From: JBFXAN01 sp050184225
GTDB lineage: Bacteria; Chloroflexota; Dehalococcoidia; CAUJGQ01
Direction of reading: 5' to 3'
Assembly: GCA_050184225.1 (NCBI GenBank)
Contig: JBFXAN010000137.1
Span: 1-17,438, forward strand
DNA length: 17,438 nucleotides
The stretch's first letter is position 1. The number at the start of each line of letters is the position of its first letter. This document shows positions 1 through 7,072 of the stretch, one piece after another. Under the pieces are notes generated by a model that had not been told where the DNA came from, searched no databases, and worked only from the letters and a program-made list of their open reading frames with translations. A program made the position numbers and the translations under genes.

Positions 1-1
1 C

Positions 2-127
2 CGGCGGCTGGTCCGGGACTACGAACGCTTGCACACCACCTTGGCTGGGCTCCATTTCGTCGCCTTCGCCTGCCTGGCACTGGCGCGTGCCGCCCCGCTG
101 TTGTCGGAAGTGCATAACAGCCTCTAG
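2..127 (+). pseudogene. IS5-like transposase, C-terminal fragment (cut by window edge)
   Basis: The reading frame enters from the left edge and ends at TAG 125-127. The 41 visible residues begin RRLVRDYERL and contain LAGLHFVAFACLALARAAPLL, the usual C-terminal tail of IS5-group DDE transposases (Y-x-R-L...AG..F.A.A...ARAAP). The catalytic DDE residues would lie outside the window, so it cannot be told whether the gene is intact or a remnant. It sits just upstream of a toxin-antitoxin pair, a common accessory context. Confidence 0.7.
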
Positions 128-169
128 GGCGAGGAGCTTGTGAACGGTACGACGAGTCGTTCGATGTGA

Positions 170-204
170 GGCAGTCACTGGTAGATTTCCTACCAATGAC
201 TGCC
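170..204. repeat. 14-bp hairpin downstream of the transposase
   Basis: The arms 170-183 (GGCAGTCACTGGTA) and 191-204 (TACCAATGACTGCC) pair with one mismatch around a 7-nt loop. It lies 43 nt after the transposase stop, so it may be a terminator or part of the IS end. No T-tract follows. The remaining non-coding stretch 128-389 shows nothing else except the promoter element at 361-369. Confidence 0.5.
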
Positions 205-360
205 TTCACTGCTGGCCATGTACCTCGGGGTCAGCAGCCGGCGTGCGGAATAGCCGGTTCCCGACGTTTCTGATTTCGTTAGAGCCAGCGCTGGACTGCT
301 TGGACTGTATCGTGTGGGTGGGTATTGAAGTAGAGCTTCGCCGATGTGGCGCGATTCGCA

Positions 361-369
361 TGATAGAAT
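361..369 (+). promoter_or_regulatory. Extended -10 promoter of the DUF433/DUF5615 pair
   Basis: TGA-TAGAAT fits an extended -10 (TGn then TATAAT with 5 of 6 matches). No convincing -35 is seen, as expected for extended -10 promoters. The leader to the GTG start at 390 would be short (about 15 nt), with a weak AAGGGA ribosome site at 377-382. Confidence 0.4.
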
Positions 370-389
370 GAGCCTCAAGGGAAGCAGTT

Positions 390-668
390 GTGGGGACACA
401 GCACACCGCCTACCAGGAACACATTATCACCGACCCCGGCATCCTCGCCGGGAAGCCGGTGGTGCGTGGCACGCGCATCCCCGTCGAATTAGTGCTCGAT
501 CACCTTGCTCAGAATCTGGACCTTGCCGATCTCTTTGCCGCCTACCCACGTCTAACAATTGACGATGTCAAGGCGTGTCTTGCCTATGCCCAGGCGCTCG
601 TTGAGGGTCAGGATGTGACGCCTGCGCCGCCACGCCGGCCAAGAGGTCGTGCTGCCTCTTCCGTATGA
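390..668 (+). CDS. DUF433 family antitoxin
   Basis: This 92-aa protein has the DUF433 signature: ITDPGILAGKPVVRGTRIP at residues 13-31, followed by a predicted helical region with the pattern of a small winged-helix DNA-binding domain (residues 32-72). DUF433 proteins are the antitoxin partners of DUF5615 PIN-like toxins, and they usually bind their own promoter and neutralise the toxin. The start is GTG at 390, with a weak AAGGGA seven nt upstream. The C-terminal 15-20 residues are basic and proline-rich and would be the likely toxin-contact tail (inference). The gene overlaps the toxin by ATGA, so translation is probably coupled. Confidence 0.82.
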   Translation: MGTQHTAYQEHIITDPGILAGKPVVRGTRIPVELVLDHLAQNLDLADLFAAYPRLTIDDVKACLAYAQALVEGQDVTPAPPRRPRGRAASSV

Positions 669-1015
669 GATTCCTGCTCGACGAGAACGCCGACAATCGC
701 CTTACCGCATTTCTCACCGACCAGGGACACGATGTCGCCACCGTCGTCGAGGACTACCCGCAGCGCACGCTTGACCGCGACCTCCTTGCTCTCGCACAAC
801 TCGAAGGACGCATCGTCATCACAAACGATCTCGACTTCGGTGAGTTCGTCGTCCGCGAACAGTTGCCCCATGCTGGGATTATCTTGTTTCGCCTGCGCTC
901 TACCTCGCTGTCCGTTAAGCGTGACCGGCTTGGAGTCGTGCTACGTGACTACGCTGATAGTCTCGACCGCTTCCTCGTTGTGACTGAGTCCACCATCCGA
1001 GTCCGGCGATCCTGA
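665..1015 (+). CDS. DUF5615 PIN-like toxin
   Basis: This 116-aa protein begins MRFLLDENAD and has VITNDLDFGE at residues 51-60. These are the two acidic motifs of the DUF5615/Mut7-C PIN-like fold; D6, D55 and D57 are the probable metal-binding residues. The family is thought to act as ribonuclease toxins held in check by a DUF433 partner. Length is normal for the family and no frameshift is seen. Its ATG at 665 overlaps the antitoxin stop by four bases. The two genes form a complete-looking toxin-antitoxin operon beside a transposase fragment, so recent transfer is plausible. Target and activity are not shown by the sequence. Confidence 0.8.
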   Translation: MRFLLDENADNRLTAFLTDQGHDVATVVEDYPQRTLDRDLLALAQLEGRIVITNDLDFGEFVVREQLPHAGIILFRLRSTSLSVKRDRLGVVLRDYADSLDRFLVVTESTIRVRRS

Positions 1016-1045
1016 GCCACAGATCCCACGGTGCGATCCGATATG

Positions 1046-1097
1046 TTGACGGGCGCGGTGTGGCTGAGTATGATACTTACTAATAGTAAGTAAGGAG
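1046..1097 (+). promoter_or_regulatory. Pirin promoter with 19-nt palindromic operator and RBS
   Basis: TTGACG (1046-1051), a 17-nt spacer and TATGAT (1069-1074) make a near-consensus sigma-70 promoter. Directly after the -10 lies TACTTACTAATAGTAAGTA (1074-1092), a perfect 9-1-9 palindrome covering the expected start of transcription. AAGGAG at 1092-1097 is the ribosome site, 6 nt before the ATG. A repressor bound here would block the promoter. The TACT...AGTA half-sites resemble those of HxlR/MarR-type regulators (inference); no such regulator gene is in the window. Confidence 0.75.
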
Positions 1098-1103
1098 TGT
1101 GCC

Positions 1104-2069
1104 ATGCCGGCCGCGACTGTTGACAATCTTCTTCTTTTGCCTCGAATTCCGCGGCCGGACCCGGCGGTGGCCGTCGAGCGGCCGGTGGTGCGGGTGGTGA
1201 CGGCGCCGACGACGATCGAGGGGGCGGGCTTCCAGGTGCGCCGGCCGTTCCCCGGCATCGATATGCGGCTGGCCGATCCCTTCTTGCTGCTTGATCATCT
1301 CGGTGCGGTCGAGTATGCGCCGGGGGAGGCGAAGGGGGCGCCGTGGCATCCGCATCGCGGCTTCGAGACGGTGACGTACATCATCGATGGGGCGTTGCAG
1401 CACCATGATTCGACGGGTGGTGGCGGCGTGATCACGGATGGGGCGACGCAGTGGATGACGGCGGGCGCCGGCATCCTGCACGACGAGCTGCCGACGGACG
1501 AGCTGGTGGCGAAGGGTGGGCTGTTCCATGGGGTACAGCTCTGGGTGAACCTACCCCGCGACCTGAAGATGTCGCCGCCCCGCTATCAGGACATCACGGC
1601 GCAGCGGCTCTCGTTGCTCACCTCGGACGACGGCGGCGCACTCGTGCGCGTGATCGCCGGCGACCTCGCCGGGTACGAGGGGCCGGGCGCGACCTGGACG
1701 CCGATCACGTACGCGCACGCCAGCATCTCCGCCGGCGCGCGGCTGTCGCTTCCCTGGCGGCCGGACTTCAACGCGCTGGTCTATGTGCTGTCGGGCACGG
1801 GTTCCGCCGGACCGGACGGTGTGGCGATCCGGGAGGGGCAGCTGGCCGTGTTCGGCCCCGGCGATGCGGTGACGCTGACGGCGGCGGCGCAGCAGGACAG
1901 CCGCTCGCCGAACCTCGAGGCGCTCGTGCTCGGCGGCCGGCCGATCGGCGAGCCGATCGTCTTCCACGGTCCCTTCGTGATGACCACCCGCGATGAGATC
2001 TATCAGGCGATCCAGGACTACCACGCCGGACGGATGGGGACGATCCCCGCCACCCGGCTGGATGGATGA
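1104..2069 (+). CDS. Pirin family protein
   Basis: This 321-aa protein has the bicupin pirin layout. The N-terminal cupin carries HPHRGFET (residues 82-89), and GAGILHDELP (121-130) supplies the second metal motif. H82, H84, H126 and E128 match the His/His/His/Glu iron-binding set known in pirins, so a metal-dependent fold is expected. Bacterial pirins include quercetin 2,3-dioxygenases and stress-linked regulators of metabolic enzymes; the actual substrate cannot be read from sequence. The C-terminal cupin (about 190-300) lacks a clear metal set, as is usual. The ATG has a strong AAGGAG. The gene stands alone behind a palindromic operator, suggesting control by an electrophile- or redox-sensing repressor (inference). 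Confidence 0.88.
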   Translation: MPAATVDNLLLLPRIPRPDPAVAVERPVVRVVTAPTTIEGAGFQVRRPFPGIDMRLADPFLLLDHLGAVEYAPGEAKGAPWHPHRGFETVTYIIDGALQHHDSTGGGGVITDGATQWMTAGAGILHDELPTDELVAKGGLFHGVQLWVNLPRDLKMSPPRYQDITAQRLSLLTSDDGGALVRVIAGDLAGYEGPGATWTPITYAHASISAGARLSLPWRPDFNALVYVLSGTGSAGPDGVAIREGQLAVFGPGDAVTLTAAAQQDSRSPNLEALVLGGRPIGEPIVFHGPFVMTTRDEIYQAIQDYHAGRMGTIPATRLDG

Positions 2070-2129
2070 GGGCGCTCTCGATCGACGTGAATGACGCGCC
2101 GGCCGCCAGTGGTCTAATATCCGCGTGGT

Positions 2130-2170
2130 GACCAGATCTGATTTGGTCCAGTGCGTGCGCCCGGTATGAT
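2130..2170 (+). promoter_or_regulatory. Possible promoter and operator of the histidine kinase gene
   Basis: TTGGTC (2143-2148), a 16-nt spacer and TATGAT (2165-2170) form a moderate sigma-70 match 38 nt before the kinase ATG. A palindrome, GACCAGATC-T-GATTTGGTC (2130-2148, one mismatch per arm), overlaps the -35, so it could be a regulator site. Neither element is strong by itself. Confidence 0.35.
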
Positions 2171-2208
2171 GATCAAGTCCGCTCCCCGCCGCGAACATCG
2201 ACATCACC

Positions 2209-4641
2209 ATGAGCGGTTTGACCGGGCGCTTGCACCTGACGATGACGGCGCGGCTGCTGATCGCATTCGCCGTGCTGTTGCTTCCCCTTGTGCTGTTCTC
2301 TGCCTGGTCTTATCAGCGGTCCCTGGACGACCGCCGCCAGCTGGCCGTTGACGATGCAACCGGCACGGCCGAGACCTCGGCGGCGATTGTCTCCGGTGTG
2401 TTGAGCGGCCTCGACAGCACGCTGCAGGCGATGAGCCTCACGCTGGGGCAGCTGGACGGGCCGCTCGATCAGGCGAACGCGGGACCGTTTCTGACGACGG
2501 TCTTCACCAACACCCCGATCGTGCGGGCGCTCTTCCTCATCGCCCCGGATGGCCGGGTGGTTGCGGCTCAGCGGGGCGAGGGTCTTGGCATCGATCTGAG
2601 TGACCGTCCCTACACGCAGGCGTTGCTCGGCGGAGAGGAGTCGGTGCTGAGCGACCTCGCCCAAGGCAGCCAGTCCGGATCGCCGATCGTGACGATGGCG
2701 CACACGGTGCGTGGTCCGGATGGCGCCCTGCGGGGGTTGCTCGCCGCGGCATTCTATCCGGACCGGCTGGCCGAGTTTCTGCCGCGGACGCTGCCGGCGG
2801 ACGCGAACCTGACCGTGCTGGATCGCAGCGGCCGGGTCGTCTACAGCAGCGCGTCCCGGGACATCGCTTGGGAGGCACGGGATCAGCATGATGCGCCCGG
2901 CGTGCTGCCGGCGCTCGCCGGACAGATGGTGACGGCGCAGGGAGTCACGTCGCCGGAGGATGGCGGCTCACAGCTGGTGGTGGTGGCGCCGGTGGCAGCC
3001 TATGGCTGGGCCGTGTCGTATGCACGGGCGACATCGGCGATCGAGGGGCCGCTGCAATCACTGTATCAGCGCCAACTGCTCGCGCTCGGCGCGGTGAGCC
3101 TCGGGGCGTTGCTGGTGGCGCTGGTCATCAGTCACTCGCTGACGCGCTCGTTGCGGCGGTTGACCGGCGATGCGCGATCCTTGGGTCACGGCGACCGCAC
3201 CCGGCCGGCGCCGCTGAACGGGCCATGGGAGGTGCAGACCCTCGCGGGGACGTTCAACCAGATGGCGTCCGAGATCGACGCGCGCTTCGCCGAGCGCGAG
3301 GAATTGCTGGCACGGGAACAAGCGGCCCGCGCCGATGCCGAACACCTCGCCGGGCGGATCGCGCGGCTACAGGATGTGACCGCGTCGCTCTCCGAAGCCC
3401 TGACGCCGGAGGCGGTGATGGAGGTGATCGCCGAACAGGGTGTGGCGGCGCTCGGTGCCTATGCCGGTGGTGTCGGTTTGCTCTCGCCAGACGGCGATGA
3501 GTTGATCGTGGTGCGTTCGGTCGGCTATCCGCCCGAAGCCCGCGATCGGTGGCAGCGATATCCGATCACGGCCGATAACCCGCCGGCCGAGGCAGCGCGC
3601 ACCGGTCTGCCCGTCTGGGTCGAGTCGGCGGCGGGGGAGGCAACGCGCTTTCCGCGCCATGCGGCGGCGGCCGTTGACGGTACCGGCAGCCGAGCGATCG
3701 CGGCGATTCCGCTCGCCGATGCGGAGGCGGTGATCGGCGCGCTCGCCTTTAGCTTCCGCGAGGAGCGGCGATTCAACGCCGATGACCGGGCGTTCATGAT
3801 CGCGCTGGCGCGCCAGTGCTCGCAGGCGTTGAGCCGTGCCCGGCTGTATGAAGCAGAGCGGGCGGCGCGGGCGGAAGCGGAGACGGCCAACCGGGCCAAG
3901 GATGAGTTTCTCTCCACGCTCTCGCATGAGCTCCGCACACCGCTGACGCCGATTCTGGGATGGGTGGGCATGTTGCGTCGGCGGTCGCTCGATGAAGCAG
4001 CGCGGGACCGCGCCCTCGAGGCGATCGAACGGAGCGCCCGGATGCAATCGCAACTGATCGGCGATCTGCTCGATGTCTCGCGCATCGTCACCGGCAAGAT
4101 GTTTCTCGACGTGCGTCCGGTTGACCTCAATGATGCGGTCGCGGCGGCGATCGGCGTGATCGAGCCGGCAGCCGAGGCGAAGTCGATCACGATCGATGCG
4201 CGCTTCGATCCGGCGATTGACGCGGTGTCGGGCGATCCGGATCGGCTGCAACAGGTGTTTTGGAACCTGCTGTCGAACGCCGTGAAGTTTACACCGGAGG
4301 GCGGCCGCATCGACGTGACCGTCGATCAAACAAGCAACGAAGCGACGGTCACGGTCGTGGACACGGGCGAGGGGATTGCGCCGGCGTTCCTGCCGTATAT
4401 CTTCGATCGATTCCGGCAGGCAGACGCGAGCAGCACGCGCCGGTTCGGCGGGCTTGGTCTGGGACTGGCGATCGTGCGAAACCTGGTCGAGCTCCACGGT
4501 GGGACGGTATCGGCGACGAGCGCGGGTGAGGGGCACGGCACGACGTTTGTCGTCCGGCTGCCGCTGGCGACGCCGAAGCCACCGCGGCCGGTCATCCCGA
4601 GCGACGGCCGTCCCGCCACGGTCGATGGTTCGCGGGGATGA
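2209..4641 (+). CDS. Membrane sensor histidine kinase (periplasmic sensor, HAMP, GAF, HisKA, HATPase)
   Basis: This 810-aa kinase has, in order: TM1 (about 14-33); an extracytoplasmic sensor of dCache/PDC type (about 35-280, with SDRPYTQALLGG at 131-142); TM2 (about 289-309); a HAMP-like linker (310-362); a coiled coil (362-390); a GAF domain (about 390-545); HisKA with the phospho-acceptor H573 in LSTLSHELRTPLTPILGW; and HATPase_c with N-box NLLSNAVKFT (686-695), G1 DTGEGI (718-723) and G2 FGGLGLGLAI (746-755). There is no receiver domain. All catalytic motifs are intact. It faces a single-domain receiver across a 94-nt convergent gap, the most likely phosphotransfer partner by position. No good ribosome site precedes ATG 2209; ATG 2242 is an alternative. 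The ligand is unknown. Confidence 0.9.
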   Translation: MSGLTGRLHLTMTARLLIAFAVLLLPLVLFSAWSYQRSLDDRRQLAVDDATGTAETSAAIVSGVLSGLDSTLQAMSLTLGQLDGPLDQANAGPFLTTVFTNTPIVRALFLIAPDGRVVAAQRGEGLGIDLSDRPYTQALLGGEESVLSDLAQGSQSGSPIVTMAHTVRGPDGALRGLLAAAFYPDRLAEFLPRTLPADANLTVLDRSGRVVYSSASRDIAWEARDQHDAPGVLPALAGQMVTAQGVTSPEDGGSQLVVVAPVAAYGWAVSYARATSAIEGPLQSLYQRQLLALGAVSLGALLVALVISHSLTRSLRRLTGDARSLGHGDRTRPAPLNGPWEVQTLAGTFNQMASEIDARFAEREELLAREQAARADAEHLAGRIARLQDVTASLSEALTPEAVMEVIAEQGVAALGAYAGGVGLLSPDGDELIVVRSVGYPPEARDRWQRYPITADNPPAEAARTGLPVWVESAAGEATRFPRHAAAAVDGTGSRAIAAIPLADAEAVIGALAFSFREERRFNADDRAFMIALARQCSQALSRARLYEAERAARAEAETANRAKDEFLSTLSHELRTPLTPILGWVGMLRRRSLDEAARDRALEAIERSARMQSQLIGDLLDVSRIVTGKMFLDVRPVDLNDAVAAAIGVIEPAAEAKSITIDARFDPAIDAVSGDPDRLQQVFWNLLSNAVKFTPEGGRIDVTVDQTSNEATVTVVDTGEGIAPAFLPYIFDRFRQADASSTRRFGGLGLGLAIVRNLVELHGGTVSATSAGEGHGTTFVVRLPLATPKPPRPVIPSDGRPATVDGSRG

Positions 4642-4735
4642 CCGATCGCCAGGACGGCACCGCGCCGCCATCACGATCACCATGGCCTCCGGGCCGCGCC
4701 GTGAACGCCGTGCTCGTGACGCTGGCGCTCGACGA

Positions 4736-5095
4736 TCAGGCGCAGAAGCGACGGACGAGGTGGAGCAGTTCTTCGAACTCGAATGGCTTGGCGAGGTGTC
4801 CGTCGGCACCGTGCGCGGCCGCCTCGATCTGCGCGCGGAGGCCGGCGGTCATAAAGATCACGGGGATCTGCAACGGCATGTCGCGGAGTCGTGCCAGCGT
4901 CTCTTGGCCGCTCATCAGCGGCATCTGCAGGTCGAGCAGGACGAGCGCGGGCGCTCGTTCGAGCACGCGTGTGAGCGCCTCCGGTCCGCTGGTCGCGGTG
5001 ACGACGGCATAGCCGGCATCTTCGAGCATGAACTGAATTGTGTCTCGGATTCCGGGGTCGTCGTCGACCACCAGCACGCACAGGGACGAGGACAT
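4736..5095 (-). CDS. Single-domain response regulator (CheY-like receiver)
   Basis: This 119-aa protein is a lone receiver domain. The acidic pocket is D11-D13 (VVDDDPG), the phospho-acceptor is D55 (LLDLQMP), the switch threonine is T83 (FMTA) and the conserved lysine is K103 (AKPFE). There is no output domain, so it probably relays phosphate or acts through protein binding. It converges on the large histidine kinase, so a kinase-receiver pair is likely though not proven. The start ATG has GAGG 10-12 nt upstream, a long spacing. Length is standard for single receivers. Confidence 0.88.
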   Translation of the reverse strand: MSSSLCVLVVDDDPGIRDTIQFMLEDAGYAVVTATSGPEALTRVLERAPALVLLDLQMPLMSGQETLARLRDMPLQIPVIFMTAGLRAQIEAAAHGADGHLAKPFEFEELLHLVRRFCA

Positions 5096-5166
5096 CGCCG
5101 CCGCCTCATGGTTTTCTCCCTGTATGCCACCATCGGTTGACGATCGCTATAGGCCGTTCGGAGTAC

Positions 5167-5283
5167 TCACCTGCTCAATATCGCGACCCATCGAAAACCG
5201 AGCGGTGGGTTGACGGCGACCAGGAGCACATGATGCGCCGGCAGAGCCGAGCGGAGGATGTCGATGTACTCCCGCAGGTTCAT
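5167..5283 (-). pseudogene. Possible N-terminal scrap of a Wzz/YveK-like chain-length protein
   Basis: The 38-aa frame starts MNLREYIDILR, which closely resembles the start of Wzz/YveK polysaccharide co-polymerases, but the expected arginine-rich turn and first membrane helix do not follow cleanly and a stop comes after 38 residues. It may be a decayed fragment or a chance match. The rest of the gap 5096-5352 holds a 12-bp palindrome (5293-5304) and otherwise nothing recognisable. Confidence 0.22.
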
Positions 5284-5352
5284 CCGCGATCGACGTGGCC
5301 ACGTGAAGATTAGTGCGATATTCGTGCGGACCCGTGTGGTGTGAGGGTGAGG

Positions 5353-5886
5353 ATGGCTGCTTCCGCTGATCGCGACCCCGCCGAGCGGGTGGGAAGCGCC
5401 AAACCCGATGTCGCCGAAGATCCGGTCTTTCAGCGCCGTTCGTGGGTGGCCGAGCGGGCCGGGTGGGTGGTCATGCTGGGGGTGCTTGCGGCAGGACTGC
5501 TCGGGTTGTTCGGCTCGACCGGTCCGTTGAACCGGACGACGGCCAGCGATGCGGATGGCCCGTTGCGCGTGGAATACGCTCCGCTGGTCCGGCACGGGGC
5601 GCCGACGGCGCTCCAGGTGGCTGTGATGCCACCCTCCGCCGCCGAGGTGCGCATCGTCGTCAGCCGCGATTATCTTGCCTCGGTCCGGCTCGTCGATGTG
5701 CTGCCTGAGCCGGAGCGGGTAGATCTGGCGGCGGATGCCTATGTCTTCGTGTTCTCGGTCGCCGAAGGTGGGGCGCCGCTCACGATCACCTTCGAGGTCG
5801 AATCGCAACAGTACTGGATGCTCCGCGGGACGATCGGCCTGGCGGACGGAGATCCGCTGTCGATCACCCAGTTTGTCTATCCGTAG
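5353..5886 (+). CDS. Hypothetical single-pass membrane protein
   Basis: This 177-aa protein is not recognised. It has a charged N-terminal stretch (1-36), one strong membrane helix (about 37-56, WVVMLGVLAAGLLGLFG) and an extracytoplasmic beta-rich domain (about 70-177) containing VEYAPLVRHGAPTALQVAV. ATG 5353 is chosen because GAGGG (5343-5347) lies five nt upstream; an in-frame GTG at 5341 lacks a ribosome site. It is followed 33 nt later by the DUF421 gene on the same strand, so the two probably form an operon. A role in anchoring or partnering the DUF421 membrane protein is only a guess from position. Confidence 0.7.
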   Translation: MAASADRDPAERVGSAKPDVAEDPVFQRRSWVAERAGWVVMLGVLAAGLLGLFGSTGPLNRTTASDADGPLRVEYAPLVRHGAPTALQVAVMPPSAAEVRIVVSRDYLASVRLVDVLPEPERVDLAADAYVFVFSVAEGGAPLTITFEVESQQYWMLRGTIGLADGDPLSITQFVYP

Positions 5887-5919
5887 GATCCGAGCCGAGT
5901 CGCCGGTTGGAGGTGCTTG

Positions 5920-6369
5920 ATGGATTCGATCGTGCGCGCGATCGCCGTGTACCTGTTTCTCATGGTCGTATTTCGCATCGCCGGGCGAAGGACGCTCGGC
6001 GATCTAACAGCCTTCGACCTTGTCCTGGTGCTGATCGTCAGCGAGGCGATTCAACAGGCGTTGCTCGACAACGACAACTCGATGACCAACGGCTTCCTGG
6101 TCGTGCTCACCCTGGTCGGCCTGAACGTGCTGCTCTCGCTGATCAAACAGCGATCGCACACGGTGGAGAAATTGCTCGACGGTGTGCCGACGATCCTGGT
6201 TGACGAGGGGCAGCCACTCACCGACCGGATGAACCGGGCGCGGGTCGATATCGAGGATGTGATGCAGGCCGCGCGGCAGCTTCAGGGATTAGAGCGTCTG
6301 GACCAGATCCGCTACGCCGTGTTGGAACGGACCGGCGGGATCACCATCATCCCCAAACAGCCGGCATAG
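5920..6369 (+). CDS. DUF421 (YetF-like) membrane protein
   Basis: This 149-aa protein carries the DUF421 hallmark GRRTLGDLTAFDLVLVLIVSE (residues 22-42). Three membrane helices are visible (about 5-20, 30-48, 57-75), followed by a short cytoplasmic domain (80-149) with the typical DGVPTILVDEG segment. YetF-type proteins have been linked to cell-surface and spore resistance traits in Bacillus, but their biochemical role is not settled. ATG 5920 follows GGAGG (5909-5913) by six nt; an adjacent TTG at 5917 is less likely. It probably shares a transcript with the upstream one-TM protein. A perfect 31-bp inverted repeat follows 27 nt after its stop. Confidence 0.85.
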   Translation: MDSIVRAIAVYLFLMVVFRIAGRRTLGDLTAFDLVLVLIVSEAIQQALLDNDNSMTNGFLVVLTLVGLNVLLSLIKQRSHTVEKLLDGVPTILVDEGQPLTDRMNRARVDIEDVMQAARQLQGLERLDQIRYAVLERTGGITIIPKQPA

Positions 6370-6395
6370 CCCGGGACCATTCGCGTGCCCTGACA

Positions 6396-6471
6396 TGTCA
6401 TCCTGAGCGCCAGCGAAGGATCTCGGCGGTGAGCCTGCGTCCGAGATCCTTCGCTGGCGCTCAGGATGACA
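6396..6471. repeat. Perfect 31-bp inverted repeat (GTCATCCTGAGCG family)
   Basis: The arms 6396-6426 and 6441-6471 are perfect reverse complements around a 14-nt loop. The core GTCATCCTGAGCG...AGCGAAGGATCT belongs to a dispersed repeat family known from many bacterial genomes, including Chloroflexota (from memory, not searched). It sits between the convergent DUF421 and receiver genes, where it could end both transcripts. Confidence 0.85.
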
Positions 6472-6497
6472 GGAAGACTCCAATTGTCTGCCCTGGC

Positions 6498-6944
6498 TCA
6501 GGATCGCGTGGCCTCCTCATCGCCATCGGCCGGCGTGGCGAGCAGCCGCTCGACGGTGGCGAGCAGCTCGTCGACATCAAACGGCTTGAGGATCGCGGCG
6601 GCAACGCCGGCCTGGTGGGCGCGGCGACTGGCGGAATGGTCTCCGGTGAAGAGCACCACCGGCGGCGCGTCTCCGCCGGCACGCAGCCGTTCGAGCACCT
6701 GCCAGCCATCGAGCTTGGGAATCGTCAAGTCCAGCAAGACGAGGGCGGGGCGGGCATCACGGACCGCCGTGACCGCACTCTCACCGTCGGCGACGGTGCG
6801 CACCGTATGGCCGGCGCTGGTCAAGAGCGCCTCCATCAGCCGGGCGAGGGCGGTGTCGTCCTCGACGACGAGGATCGGTGGGGCGGCCGTTGGTCGCGGG
6901 GCGCGGCCCGACGCCGGTTCCGCGGGGTTGGGAGTGCCCGCCAT
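6498..6944 (-). CDS. Single-domain response regulator
   Basis: This 148-aa protein has a Pro/Ala-rich N-terminal tail (1-23) followed by one receiver domain: acidic residues E28-D30 (VVEDD), phospho-acceptor D72 (LLDLTIP), T100 (LFTGD) and K120 (LKPFDVDELL). No output domain is present. ATG 6944 is chosen over the longer frame because GGAG lies about 8 nt upstream and the extra upstream residues do not fit a receiver. It reads away from the capsid operon across a 128-nt divergent region that contains an SOS-like box. No kinase is adjacent on this side. Confidence 0.86.
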   Translation of the reverse strand: MAGTPNPAEPASGRAPRPTAAPPILVVEDDTALARLMEALLTSAGHTVRTVADGESAVTAVRDARPALVLLDLTIPKLDGWQVLERLRAGGDAPPVVLFTGDHSASRRAHQAGVAAAILKPFDVDELLATVERLLATPADGDEEATRS

Positions 6945-6983
6945 GCGCGATCTCCAGATGCGGGGTGGGGAGAGGCGACTACC

Positions 6984-6989
6984 AGTATA
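6984..6989 (-). promoter_or_regulatory. Possible -10 of the 6498-6944 receiver gene
   Basis: The minus strand reads TATACT, five of six matches to TATAAT, 39 nt before the ATG at 6944. The -35 (ACACCA at 17-nt spacing) is weak. It lies back to back with the SOS-box promoter of the capsid operon. Confidence 0.35.
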
Positions 6990-7013
6990 GCAGATGTGAG
7001 TGACGGTGGTGTG

Positions 7014-7043
7014 TTGACGAACATAGAACACACGTTCTAGTCT
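7014..7043 (+). promoter_or_regulatory. Promoter with LexA/SOS-like box for the capsid operon
   Basis: TTGACG (7014-7019) is a good -35. Six nt later comes the perfect 16-nt palindrome TAGAACACACGTTCTA (7024-7039), which contains GAAC-ACAC-GTTC and fits the R-N-R-Y centre of the Gram-positive LexA (DinR) consensus. The -10 is weak (TAGTCT, 7038-7043, 18-nt spacing). A repressor on this box would sit between -35 and -10. GGGAGG (7062-7067) then leads the first gene. A matching arrangement lies upstream of the endolysin. Confidence 0.68.
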
Positions 7044-7072
7044 GCGGTCATCTCACCAGAAGGGAGGATGTG

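Noticed and set aside
3367..4809. A 480-aa open frame on the minus strand
   Set aside because: It is antisense to the histidine kinase, very arginine-rich and without domains; high GC content makes such shadows common.
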